NCBI GenBank assembly: GCA_016840595.1
Contig: JAEOSA010000099.1
Coordinates: 1-7,093 of the forward strand
Direction: 5' to 3'
DNA length: 7,093 nt
From: Candidatus Hermodarchaeota archaeon
Lineage (GTDB): Archaea > Asgardarchaeota > Hermodarchaeia > Hermodarchaeales > Hermodarchaeaceae
Each line of letters begins with the position of its first letter. Within the stretch, counting starts at the first letter, position 1. Positions 1 to 4,168 of this stretch are shown here, piece by piece. The notes beneath the pieces were generated by a model. The model ran no database searches. It worked only from the letters and a program-made list of their open reading frames with translations, and was not told the DNA's origin. The translations under genes and the position numbers were made by a program.

Positions 1-1
1 A

Positions 2-160
2 ATCAGCTGGCTACGTGGACTAATCCTAGGACTTGTAATTGGAATACTGGTGGGAGCACTTTCTCTACTTTTCTCAGAGTGTCTAAGCTGTTTTGTAATC
101 CTTTTTGTCCTTGGATTTGTCATCGGCTTCACTGTCGGTGCCTTTCACCTGCGAACCTAA
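2..160 (+). CDS. Small hydrophobic membrane protein, 5' end outside the window
   Basis: The frame beginning at base 2 is open from the window edge to TAA at 158-160 and encodes the last 52 residues of a protein. The sequence is strongly hydrophobic, with two predicted membrane helices: roughly residues 4-24 (LRGLILGLVIGILVGA) and 30-48 (CFVILFVLGFVIGFTVGAF). A Cys-rich turn (SECLSC) separates them, and the protein ends in a short HLRT tail. The motif VLGFVIGF in the second helix resembles VVGFILGF in the second helix of the protein encoded at 289-513, so the two may be distant paralogs. No family is recognised and no function can be assigned. The start lies upstream of the window, so the full length is unknown. 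Confidence 0.6.
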   Translation: MSWLRGLILGLVIGILVGALSLLFSECLSCFVILFVLGFVIGFTVGAFHLRT

Positions 161-174
161 CCATATGACACAAC

Positions 175-187
175 GAAAGTGCAAGTT
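175..187 (+). repeat. 13-bp element GAAAGTGCAAGTT, copy 1 (upstream of 289-513)
   Basis: GAAAGTGCAAGTT occurs here on the plus strand and again, exactly, on the minus strand at 2568-2580. In both places it lies upstream of the TATA-like box of a small membrane-protein gene, 55 bp away here and about 35 bp away in the other copy. It could be an upstream regulatory site. A chance match between two positions cannot be excluded. Confidence 0.3.
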
Positions 188-242
188 CTCCTTCTACCAT
201 GCCGTTTACCCTGGTTCGAAGCCTTTTTTGGCACTAACTTAA

Positions 243-252
243 GCTTTAATAC
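243..252 (+). promoter_or_regulatory. TATA-like promoter of the 289-513 gene
   Basis: GCTTTAATAC follows an A-rich BRE-like stretch (CTTAA). Its centre is about 41 bp from the ATG at 289, so initiation about 26 bp downstream would leave a leader of roughly 15 nt. The core resembles the GCTTTAATG and GTTTTAATG boxes of the two minus-strand membrane-protein genes. Assigned by pattern only. Confidence 0.45.
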
Positions 253-288
253 ATCTTAGAGTAACATCTCACCCACGAAGTGATCGCC

Positions 289-513
289 ATGGGTCGATTC
301 TCGAAATACACCACGGGCATTATCATTGGTCTCTGTTTTGCTATCGGTTTATGGGGATTCCCCTACATCATCGTGAACTCTATCTACCTAATTTTCGATG
401 TTGTTGTATTCGGTGGCTCAATGCTTGATATTCTAGCACTTCTACTCTTGGTGGTGGGATTCATTCTAGGATTCATCACCGTGGTGACCACCAGCGAAAC
501 CTCCAGCTACTAA
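289..513 (+). CDS. Small two-helix membrane protein of unknown function
   Basis: This gene encodes 74 residues with two long hydrophobic segments: about residues 9-31 (GIIIGLCFAIGLWGFPYIIV) and 45-67 (MLDILALLLLVVGFILGFITVV). The short N terminus is basic (MGRFSKY) and the tail polar (TTSETSSY). The ATG at 289 is preferred to the in-frame GTG at 280, because a TATA-like box at 243-252 would place the transcript start between the TATA box and 280, leaving little leader for GTG. The GTGAT at 280-284 could act as a weak Shine-Dalgarno for the ATG. The gene sits between a similar partial membrane-protein gene and the methyltransferase gene on the same strand. No family is recognised. The ATG choice is reasonable but not proven. 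Confidence 0.65.
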   Translation: MGRFSKYTTGIIIGLCFAIGLWGFPYIIVNSIYLIFDVVVFGGSMLDILALLLLVVGFILGFITVVTTSETSSY

Positions 514-533
514 CACCTGCCATTGGGTTCATC

Positions 534-557
534 CACATTTCATAGCTGTGAAATGTG
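534..557. promoter_or_regulatory. 24-bp near-perfect palindrome upstream of the methyltransferase promoter
   Basis: The arms CACATTTCA (534-542) and TGAAATGTG (549-557) are exact reverse complements around TAGCTG, which itself pairs except for one T/G position. It starts 20 bp after the stop of the preceding gene and ends 3 bp before the TATA-like box of the next. No T-run follows, so an operator or activator site is more likely than a terminator. The half-site CACATTWCA recurs in the palindrome at 1783-1810. Confidence 0.5.
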
Positions 558-560
558 AAA

Positions 561-570
561 ACTTAAATAG
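561..570 (+). promoter_or_regulatory. TATA-like promoter of the methyltransferase gene
   Basis: ACTTAAATAG is preceded by the purine-rich BRE-like GTGAAA. Initiation about 26 bp downstream would fall near 590, giving a leader of about 18 nt that contains the Shine-Dalgarno AAGGTGA at 596-602. The 16-bp palindrome at 575-590 lies between the TATA box and the expected start site. Confidence 0.5.
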
Positions 571-574
571 GTAA

Positions 575-590
575 TTTAGGCATGCCTAAA
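575..590. promoter_or_regulatory. 16-bp perfect palindrome, DtxR/IdeR-like operator
   Basis: TTTAGGCATGCCTAAA is a perfect palindrome placed directly between the TATA-like box (561-570) and the expected transcription start, where a bound repressor would block initiation. The outer halves TTTAGG and CCTAAA resemble the TTAGG/CCTAA halves of sites bound by DtxR/IdeR-family iron or manganese repressors, a family that also occurs in archaea. No regulator gene is present in the window, so the identity of the binding protein is inferred from the motif alone. Confidence 0.5.
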
Positions 591-608
591 ATGAAAAGGT
601 GAATCAAC

Positions 609-1073
609 ATGACACACAAACACCACGCCACTGGTGAAGCCCCCCACAACCACACCATACAATACGGGCTCCTCATCAGTTTCTTGATCATCTGGATCCT
701 TGACTCCTTCATCCTCCGTTTCACTGCCTACGTCTACATAATGCCCTTCTTCTTCAACATCTTCCTCGGCATTCCCATCATCATCGCCGGCCTCTACCTA
801 GCATCACGCGCCCACATCGTCTTCGAAACACCTGAACCCCAAATCGTAGACACTGGCCTCTATAGTCGCGTTCGACACCCCATGTACTTAGGGTCAATTC
901 TTGTGTACGTTGGATTTTGGGTTACCACCCTTTCCCTTCTAACACTCGTTCCACTCTTCGTCGTACTACTCGGATACAACTACTTAGCCAGTGCCGAAGA
1001 ACATATCCTCACCAAAAAGTTCGGCAACGAGTACCTTGAATACAAGAAAAAAGTCCGAAAATGGATCCCCTAA
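609..1073 (+). CDS. Isoprenylcysteine carboxyl methyltransferase-like (ICMT/PEMT superfamily) membrane methyltransferase
   Basis: The 154-residue protein has the hallmarks of small integral-membrane methyltransferases: about four helices (residues 17-36, 43-64, 93-108, 109-127) and a C-terminal cofactor region. That region reads DTGLYSRVRHPMYLG (81-95, with the characteristic RHPMY at 89-93), then EE at 130-131 and FGNEYLEY at 138-145 before a basic KWIP end. Family members methylate C-terminal prenylcysteine, phospholipid headgroups or other small substrates using S-adenosylmethionine. Which substrate applies here cannot be read from sequence. The N terminus is histidine-rich (H3, H5, H6, H13, H15), which is unusual for the family and might bind metal. 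The start is supported by Shine-Dalgarno AAGGTGA at 596-602. The gene is probably monocistronic and converges with the 1110-1652 gene, 36 bp away. A DtxR-like palindrome at the promoter hints at metal-dependent control. Confidence 0.85.
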   Translation: MTHKHHATGEAPHNHTIQYGLLISFLIIWILDSFILRFTAYVYIMPFFFNIFLGIPIIIAGLYLASRAHIVFETPEPQIVDTGLYSRVRHPMYLGSILVYVGFWVTTLSLLTLVPLFVVLLGYNYLASAEEHILTKKFGNEYLEYKKKVRKWIP

Positions 1074-1109
1074 TTCCATTTCATATCCTAACTCATCGAT
1101 TCTGAGGCT

Positions 1110-1652
1110 TCAGCGAATAATTTTCGAAGTACTTTCGAGTATACCCGCAATCAGAACAATAAAGGCAGGTATTGCCACCAATACCATGGCCAACGATTGA
1201 TACAGGACCAGGACGTAGCTCATAAATAGATGCCCATGAATAAGCATGGCAGAAAAACCTTGTCCCGCCAGGATGATAAGGGGGAACGTAAAAATCGGTG
1301 CAATAACGAATATAATGACTATAAAATATAGAAGCGCTGTGAAAATCAAAGCACCGGCCTTCTCATAGGGTCTCTCCGCTATTTTGAACCAACAATAAGC
1401 AAAAACAAACCCAATTCCTGCACCAATTACCATGAGGAATGGCTCCAACCACGTTAATGGATTTAACAAGTAATGGTATCCGAATCTAAAACCAACACTG
1501 TACAAATAGCTTTCATAGAATGCCAGAAAAAAGAAACCCAAACCCATTAATGCCCCACTCAAGAACACCTGTAACCAAAAGGCAGAAAGTGTAGAGATTC
1601 GAGCAACAACAGACGCTCGAGAATCATTTTTTCGACGCTGCCAGAATCTCAT
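1110..1652 (-). CDS. Four-helix membrane protein, paralog of the product of 1815-2486
   Basis: The ATG at 1652 gives 180 residues. It is preferred over the in-frame TTG at 1682 because the strong Shine-Dalgarno GGAGGTG lies 8 nt before it, inside what would be coding sequence for the longer form. A basic N terminus (MRFWQRRKNDSR) is followed by hydrophobic segments at about residues 19-46, 68-89, 100-128 and 144-173. The product aligns along its length with the next minus-strand gene, sharing RFWxRR, VARISTLS/LARIYTLT, GYHY, FAYxWF, a RPxExxG loop and ALLY. No family is recognised, and the only fair description is an integral membrane protein with a cytoplasmic basic N terminus. It has its own promoter at 1690-1719 and converges with the methyltransferase gene. 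Confidence 0.7.
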   Translation of the reverse strand: MRFWQRRKNDSRASVVARISTLSAFWLQVFLSGALMGLGFFFLAFYESYLYSVGFRFGYHYLLNPLTWLEPFLMVIGAGIGFVFAYCWFKIAERPYEKAGALIFTALLYFIVIIFVIAPIFTFPLIILAGQGFSAMLIHGHLFMSYVLVLYQSLAMVLVAIPAFIVLIAGILESTSKIIR

Positions 1653-1689
1653 CGGCTTTCCACCTCCCCTCCCACTAGCCAAATCACGA

Positions 1690-1719
1690 CATTAAAACCT
1701 TACGAACCCGGTCTAAAGA
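1690..1719 (-). promoter_or_regulatory. Promoter block of the 1110-1652 gene
   Basis: This 30-bp block matches 2524-2553 at 27 of 30 positions and lies exactly 38 bp from the start codon, as its twin lies 38 bp from the equivalent codon. Read on the minus strand it contains TCTTTAG, then CGGGTTCGTAAGG (BRE-like), then TTTTAATG (TATA-like). Conservation of the block while the intervening leader differs supports a promoter role. Confidence 0.6.
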
Positions 1720-1782
1720 TATTGTAGCCGCTCAAATAGTGTCAAACTATCCTTACATCCTATCACAGGATAGATACGATGG

Positions 1783-1810
1783 TTTCACATTACAATACTG
1801 TAATGTGAGA
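1783..1810. promoter_or_regulatory. Long inverted repeat with CACATTACA half-sites
   Basis: TCACATTACA (1785-1794) and TGTAATGTGA (1799-1808) are perfect reverse complements around ATAC, and two more pairs (one G-T) extend the stem to 1783-1810. It begins 4 bp beyond the stop of the 1815-2486 gene. No T-run follows on the minus strand, so a simple intrinsic terminator is not obvious. The half-site matches the palindrome at 534-557 at 8 of 9 positions. Confidence 0.45.
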
Positions 1811-1814
1811 TTTC

Positions 1815-2486
1815 TCAATCTTCTCTTGACCGATTAGTACTTCGAGTTCTATCCTTCTCCCTATGAAGAGCATTTGCCAACACTGAATGTGATGTTCTTA
1901 CACCCCTTGGAGATATCAACGCTGTGGCATCATCCAATGGTGGCGCCAACCTGTAATTTCGTAACTTGACACCCCCTCCTGCAAATAATACGAGGAGTGA
2001 AGGAAGAACAATCAGCGTCATGATTCCAATGATATGTAAATTTATCATATTCCCAATAAACAGGAGATCAGAAGTTGAAAGAGGAGTAACATTTGGTACA
2101 CCTATGGCGAACAAGTAGAATACAATAAACGGCTCAATGAAAAAACCAATGAACACAAGATATAGAAGCGCTGACAAGATCAAAAAGCCAGAATTTTCCA
2201 CAGGTCTAGGTGCCATAGTGAACCAAAAATAAGCAAAAAGCAACCCAATCATAGCACCGATTGCTAAAAGATGTGGAAGTATCCAAGCATTAAGGCCCGA
2301 GAAGTAATGATAACCAAATTCTGATATGGATATCAAAAAATAGGTCTCATAGAAAATCACAAAGAATAAACCAATTCCCAATAGTGTTCCATTAATTACT
2401 ACCTGCAATCCAAATCCAGTGAGCGTATAGATTCGAGCGAGATAGGAAGTAAGGGATTCATTCAGCCTACGATTCCAGAATCTGAT
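1815..2486 (-). CDS. Four-helix membrane protein with basic tail; start codon position holds ATC
   Basis: This is the paralog of the product of 1110-1652. Homology runs without a gap back to 2486 (IRFWNRR...ESLTSYLARIYTLTGFGLQ against MRFWQRR...DSRASVVARISTLSAFWLQ). The codon equivalent to the paralog's ATG is ATC at 2484-2486, 8 nt after an intact GGAGGTGA Shine-Dalgarno (2494-2501). The first conventional in-frame start is TTG at 2406-2408, which would remove the basic N terminus and half of the first helix. Either initiation uses a rare codon (ATC, ATA or CTG), or the gene is damaged, or there is a base error. From 2486 the frame encodes about 223 residues: four hydrophobic regions, then a polar, Arg/Ser-rich tail of about 50 residues absent from the paralog. 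Function is unknown. It has its own promoter. Confidence 0.6.
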   Translation of the reverse strand: MRFWNRRLNESLTSYLARIYTLTGFGLQVVINGTLLGIGLFFVIFYETYFLISISEFGYHYFSGLNAWILPHLLAIGAMIGLLFAYFWFTMAPRPVENSGFLILSALLYLVFIGFFIEPFIVFYLFAIGVPNVTPLSTSDLLFIGNMINLHIIGIMTLIVLPSLLVLFAGGGVKLRNYRLAPPLDDATALISPRGVRTSHSVLANALHREKDRTRSTNRSRED

Positions 2487-2523
2487 TATCCATTCACCTC
2501 CAATTATTCTAGCTAAACCCAGT

Positions 2524-2553
2524 CATTAAAGCCTTACGAACCCGCCCTAAAGA
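2524..2553 (-). promoter_or_regulatory. Promoter block of the 1815-2486 gene
   Basis: This is the twin of the block at 1690-1719 (27 of 30 identical). On the minus strand it reads TCTTTAG, then CGGGTTCGTAAGG, then CTTTAATG as the TATA-like box, followed 38 bp later by the ATC that replaces the paralog's ATG. Initiation about 26 bp below the TATA box would leave a short leader just long enough to carry the GGAGGTGA at 2494-2501. Confidence 0.6.
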
Positions 2554-2567
2554 CCCCTCACATGACC

Positions 2568-2580
2568 AACTTGCACTTTC
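2568..2580 (-). repeat. 13-bp element GAAAGTGCAAGTT, copy 2
   Basis: Exact minus-strand copy of the element at 175-187, lying about 35 bp upstream of the TATA-like box of the 1815-2486 gene and between it and the 3' end of the 2606-2839 gene. It is not present upstream of the paralogous 1110-1652 promoter. Confidence 0.3.
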
Positions 2581-2605
2581 AAACAACATCAGAGGTAGTT
2601 ACTGT

Positions 2606-2839
2606 CTAATCTTCATCTGGATGCGTCCGTGACCACACAATACCCGCTAACACGATGATGAAAATAATTACGAAAAGCACCCCGATCCACACAATCTGCC
2701 CCAACACCATGGCTATTACAATCAAAATAATGAGAAAAATCACCACATACAGCAACGGTCGCAGCTTTCGCGGCCAGCGCCCCATTGTGTCTGGAGGCGT
2801 TTGGGGATGTGTATGTGGTGGAATTCCGTTAATCACCAT
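2606..2839 (-). CDS. Two-helix membrane protein with Pro/His-rich N terminus (downstream member of overlapping pair)
   Basis: This gene encodes 77 residues: a Pro/His-rich N terminus (PPHTHPQTPPDT, residues 7-18), a basic RWPRKLRP stretch, and two hydrophobic helices at about 29-48 and 51-68. It ends in the polar WSRTHPDED. The product is clearly paralogous to that of the upstream gene at 2833-3096, sharing MVI, PPHT, PDT, RWP, GQIxW, VLF and THP. The ATG at 2839 overlaps the TGA of that gene (shared ATGGTGA), and a strong AAGGAGG lies just before it inside the upstream coding sequence, which indicates coupled translation. The stop is TAG. Co-translation of two paralogs at similar levels suggests a hetero-oligomer, which is inference. 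No family is recognised. Confidence 0.7.
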   Translation of the reverse strand: MVINGIPPHTHPQTPPDTMGRWPRKLRPLLYVVIFLIILIVIAMVLGQIVWIGVLFVIIFIIVLAGIVWSRTHPDED

Positions 2840-3096
2840 TCTATCCTCCTTACCATCGGCGTTTTTTCGTTTTCTTTAGGGTGCGTCCATATCCACACAA
2901 ACCCAAATAAAAGAATGATGAAACTGGCAATAAACAAGACCACTAGCCACGCAATTTGACCCGACACCACTGCTAACAGAATCAAGATGGAAAGGATGAA
3001 AACAATAAAGATCAACAGGCGAAACTGAATGGGCCAACGGCTTATTGTATCTGGATGTGGTGGTGGTGTATGTGGAGGTTCTGCCCAGATCACCAT
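2833..3096 (-). CDS. Two-helix membrane protein with Pro/His-rich N terminus (upstream member of overlapping pair)
   Basis: This gene encodes 87 residues with the same plan as its downstream neighbour: a Pro/His-rich N terminus (PPHTPPPHPDT, residues 7-17), RWPIQFR, and hydrophobic helices at about 27-46 and 49-68. The end is polar and includes THPKE. It carries a C-terminal extension of about a dozen residues (ENEKTPMVRRIEW) absent from the neighbour; the last of these codons contain the Shine-Dalgarno of the next gene, so the extension may exist partly to couple translation. Sequence around both starts is similar (GGA.GATAG.ATGGTGAT), pointing to a tandem duplication that included the ribosome-binding region. 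It is the first gene of a two-gene operon read away from the HNH-like gene. Function is unknown. Confidence 0.7.
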   Translation of the reverse strand: MVIWAEPPHTPPPHPDTISRWPIQFRLLIFIVFILSILILLAVVSGQIAWLVVLFIASFIILLFGFVWIWTHPKENEKTPMVRRIEW

Positions 3097-3138
3097 CCTA
3101 TCATCCCTGTTTTTTCTACAGCCTACTTCAGGATTTTG

Positions 3139-3149
3139 AGGCTAAAACC
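3139..3149 (-). promoter_or_regulatory. Possible TATA-like box of the two-gene operon 3096-2606
   Basis: On the minus strand GGTTTTAGCC lies about 45-50 bp before the ATG at 3096, near the distance of the TTTTAATG box from its gene at 1652. The match is weak and no second copy supports it. Confidence 0.25.
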
Positions 3150-3242
3150 ATATCGAAATCCTTCTTGTAACTCAGTTCAGTTGAAAAGTAGTATGTAATT
3201 TCCTAACCGAATAAATTAGGGGAGTATTTTGAGGAGTTAATT

Positions 3243-3253
3243 TGCTTATATTA
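3243..3253 (+). promoter_or_regulatory. TATA-like promoter of the HNH-like gene, probably leaderless
   Basis: GCTTATATTAG is centred about 26 bp before the ATG at 3275, the usual archaeal TATA-to-start distance, so the transcript could begin at or next to the start codon. No Shine-Dalgarno lies at a usable distance from the ATG, which fits a leaderless message. A second A/T-rich candidate, AATAAATTA at about 3210-3218, would give a leader of roughly 35 nt. Confidence 0.4.
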
Positions 3254-3274
3254 GATTCTCATTGATGAAAAGCA

Positions 3275-3772
3275 ATGAATTCCAAATCTTTAGAGAATAG
3301 AGGACCAGAGCTTAGGATAAATTATGATTCGGTTCAAACTGGAACGAAACAATGTAGCACTTGCGGTAAAACATTGGCAAAGACAGAATATCACAAAAAC
3401 AAAATGAGAAGCGATGGATTATCAAATGAATGCAAAATTTGTGCTGCAAAACGGCAGAATATTCTATATAGCGGGAATAGGCGTCTTAAAATCCGATTTG
3501 GTGTTTTAGCTCGAAGAGCTGAACGATTAGGCATTCCATTTCACATCACTTTTGATGAATATTGTAAGTGGATTAAAAGCCAAGGTGAATCTGACTCACA
3601 AGTTTGCCTTTATTGTGGTCTAACAATTAACGAATCAAAGGCATTTCAACGATTACGAGGAAAAAATAGGATTTGTGGCTTTACTGTAGATCGGATAGAT
3701 AATGAAAAAGGTTATACGCTCGACAACATTCAGCGAATTTGTTTTCTATGCAATGTCATTAAGGGGCATTAG
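3275..3772 (+). CDS. HNH endonuclease-like protein with N-terminal zinc finger, ending at a probable premature TAG
   Basis: The 165-residue product starts with a four-cysteine zinc-binding unit (C27-C30, C53-C56, with K and DG between). A basic middle is followed by an HNH-type core: C111-C114, then VDRIDNEKGYTLDNIQ (138-153) and C156xxCN160. The D-R-I-D form in place of the classical D-H is common in phage-type HNH proteins, whose usual activity is metal-dependent DNA nicking or cleavage. Whether this one is active is unknown. The protein stops at TAG right after CNVIKGH, where family members normally continue. The same frame runs on for 29 codons (FTNQEMLLLGPQLGKL...) to TGA at 3860-3862, just before a hairpin and T-run. 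The gene looks either recently truncated or recoded. Its A/T-rich codon use differs from the C-rich methyltransferase gene, suggesting mobile or viral origin. Confidence 0.7.
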   Translation: MNSKSLENRGPELRINYDSVQTGTKQCSTCGKTLAKTEYHKNKMRSDGLSNECKICAAKRQNILYSGNRRLKIRFGVLARRAERLGIPFHITFDEYCKWIKSQGESDSQVCLYCGLTINESKAFQRLRGKNRICGFTVDRIDNEKGYTLDNIQRICFLCNVIKGH

Positions 3773-3862
3773 TTTACAAATCAGGAAATGCTACTACTGG
3801 GGCCGCAACTAGGAAAACTCCAGAAATCTGTGCTCTGTTCAATAGGTTCTGAACTTGTATGA
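3773..3862 (+). pseudogene. In-frame continuation of the HNH-like gene beyond TAG
   Basis: The frame of the HNH-like gene stays open for 29 codons after the TAG at 3770-3772 and ends at TGA 3860-3862. The translated tail begins FTNQEMLLLGPQLGKL, which resembles the helix that usually follows CNxxK in HNH proteins (an x-T-x-x-E-M-L-x-x-G pattern, recalled from the family and not searched). It is either the cut-off 3' end of a broken gene or the distal part of a read-through product of about 195 residues. Confidence 0.45.
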
Positions 3863-3863
3863 A

Positions 3864-3893
3864 GTGAAATAGATGTTTCACGTCGTATTTTTT
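3864..3893 (+). terminator. Hairpin plus T-run after the HNH-like gene
   Basis: GTGAAA (3864-3869) and TTTCAC (3876-3881) pair around TAGATG, and TTTTTT follows at 3888-3893. It starts one base after the TGA at 3862 that closes the extended frame, which suggests the original gene ended there. Further T-rich tracts follow at about 3975-4013. Confidence 0.5.
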
Positions 3894-4084
3894 CTTCTAG
3901 TGAACTCGTTTATTGATCGAATTTAGCAATGAATGATTGTGAAAATTGTTCTCGATATCGAATAGTTATTATGTGTGTTTGTTTTTATTAGCTATTTTCT
4001 ATTTAATTGTTTTAAAAATCATTATTCTATTATTTATATTATACATTTGATAGTTATGACATATGGTGCATTTAATGATTGAAT
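3894..4084. other. A/T-rich intergenic stretch without a convincing gene
   Basis: This part of the 440-bp gap between two convergent genes is strongly A/T-rich, most of all from about 3960 to 4060 (long T tracts, TTTAAAAA, ATTATTTATATTATAC). It may provide backup T-tract termination for the plus-strand gene. No RNA gene, IS end or credible coding frame was seen in it. Confidence 0.5.
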
Positions 4085-4108
4085 TCTCAGTTTTCGACCT
4101 ATCGAAAA
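4085..4108. repeat. Palindromic direct repeat, copy 1
   Basis: A 24-bp unit begins TCTCAG and continues as the palindrome TTTTCGA-CCTA-TCGAAAA (4091-4108). It recurs at 4145-4168 with one mismatch, in the loop, exactly 60 bp away. The sequence between the copies is not repeated. Confidence 0.65.
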
Positions 4109-4144
4109 TAATTGTGTTTCACATCACAGAAAAATCGGGTTATC

Positions 4145-4168
4145 TCTCAGTTTTCGACCCATCGAAAA
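4145..4168. repeat. Palindromic direct repeat, copy 2
   Basis: Same unit as at 4085-4108 (23 of 24 identical), with the palindrome TTTTCGA-CCCA-TCGAAAA at 4151-4168. Its right arm overlaps the A6 run (4165-4170) that forms the T-tract of the minus-strand terminator, so the repeat sits at the very end of the surface-protein transcript. Confidence 0.65.

Noticed and set aside
991..1200. Plus-strand ORF of 69 codons across the junction of two convergent genes
   Set aside because: It lies in another frame of the methyltransferase 3' end and antisense to the membrane-protein gene; composition is low-complexity Ser/Asn/Ile with no domain.
1650..1682. Longer start (TTG at 1682) for the 1110-1652 gene, adding a Gly-rich MASGRGGGKP
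   Set aside because: The extra codons are the Shine-Dalgarno region itself (GGGAGGGGAGGTGG) and the paralog's conserved homology begins at the ATG.
1747..1773. Short inverted repeats CTATCC...GGATAG and ATCCT-ATCAC-AGGAT
   Set aside because: Arms are only five to six bases and alternative pairings compete; not convincing next to the much longer palindrome at 1783-1810.
2655..2879. Plus-strand ORF of 74 codons
   Set aside because: Antisense to the overlapping pair of two-helix proteins, which are supported by mutual homology and coupled translation.
3201..3222. CCTAA-N9-TTAGG inverted repeat around an A/T-rich box upstream of the HNH-like gene
   Set aside because: Half-sites are in the opposite order from the DtxR-like palindrome at 575-590 and only five bases long; likely chance.
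4085..4168. Possible two-unit CRISPR array
   Set aside because: Only two copies, palindromic across the whole core, no further repeat units and no cas genes; the 36-bp interval alone is not evidence of a spacer.
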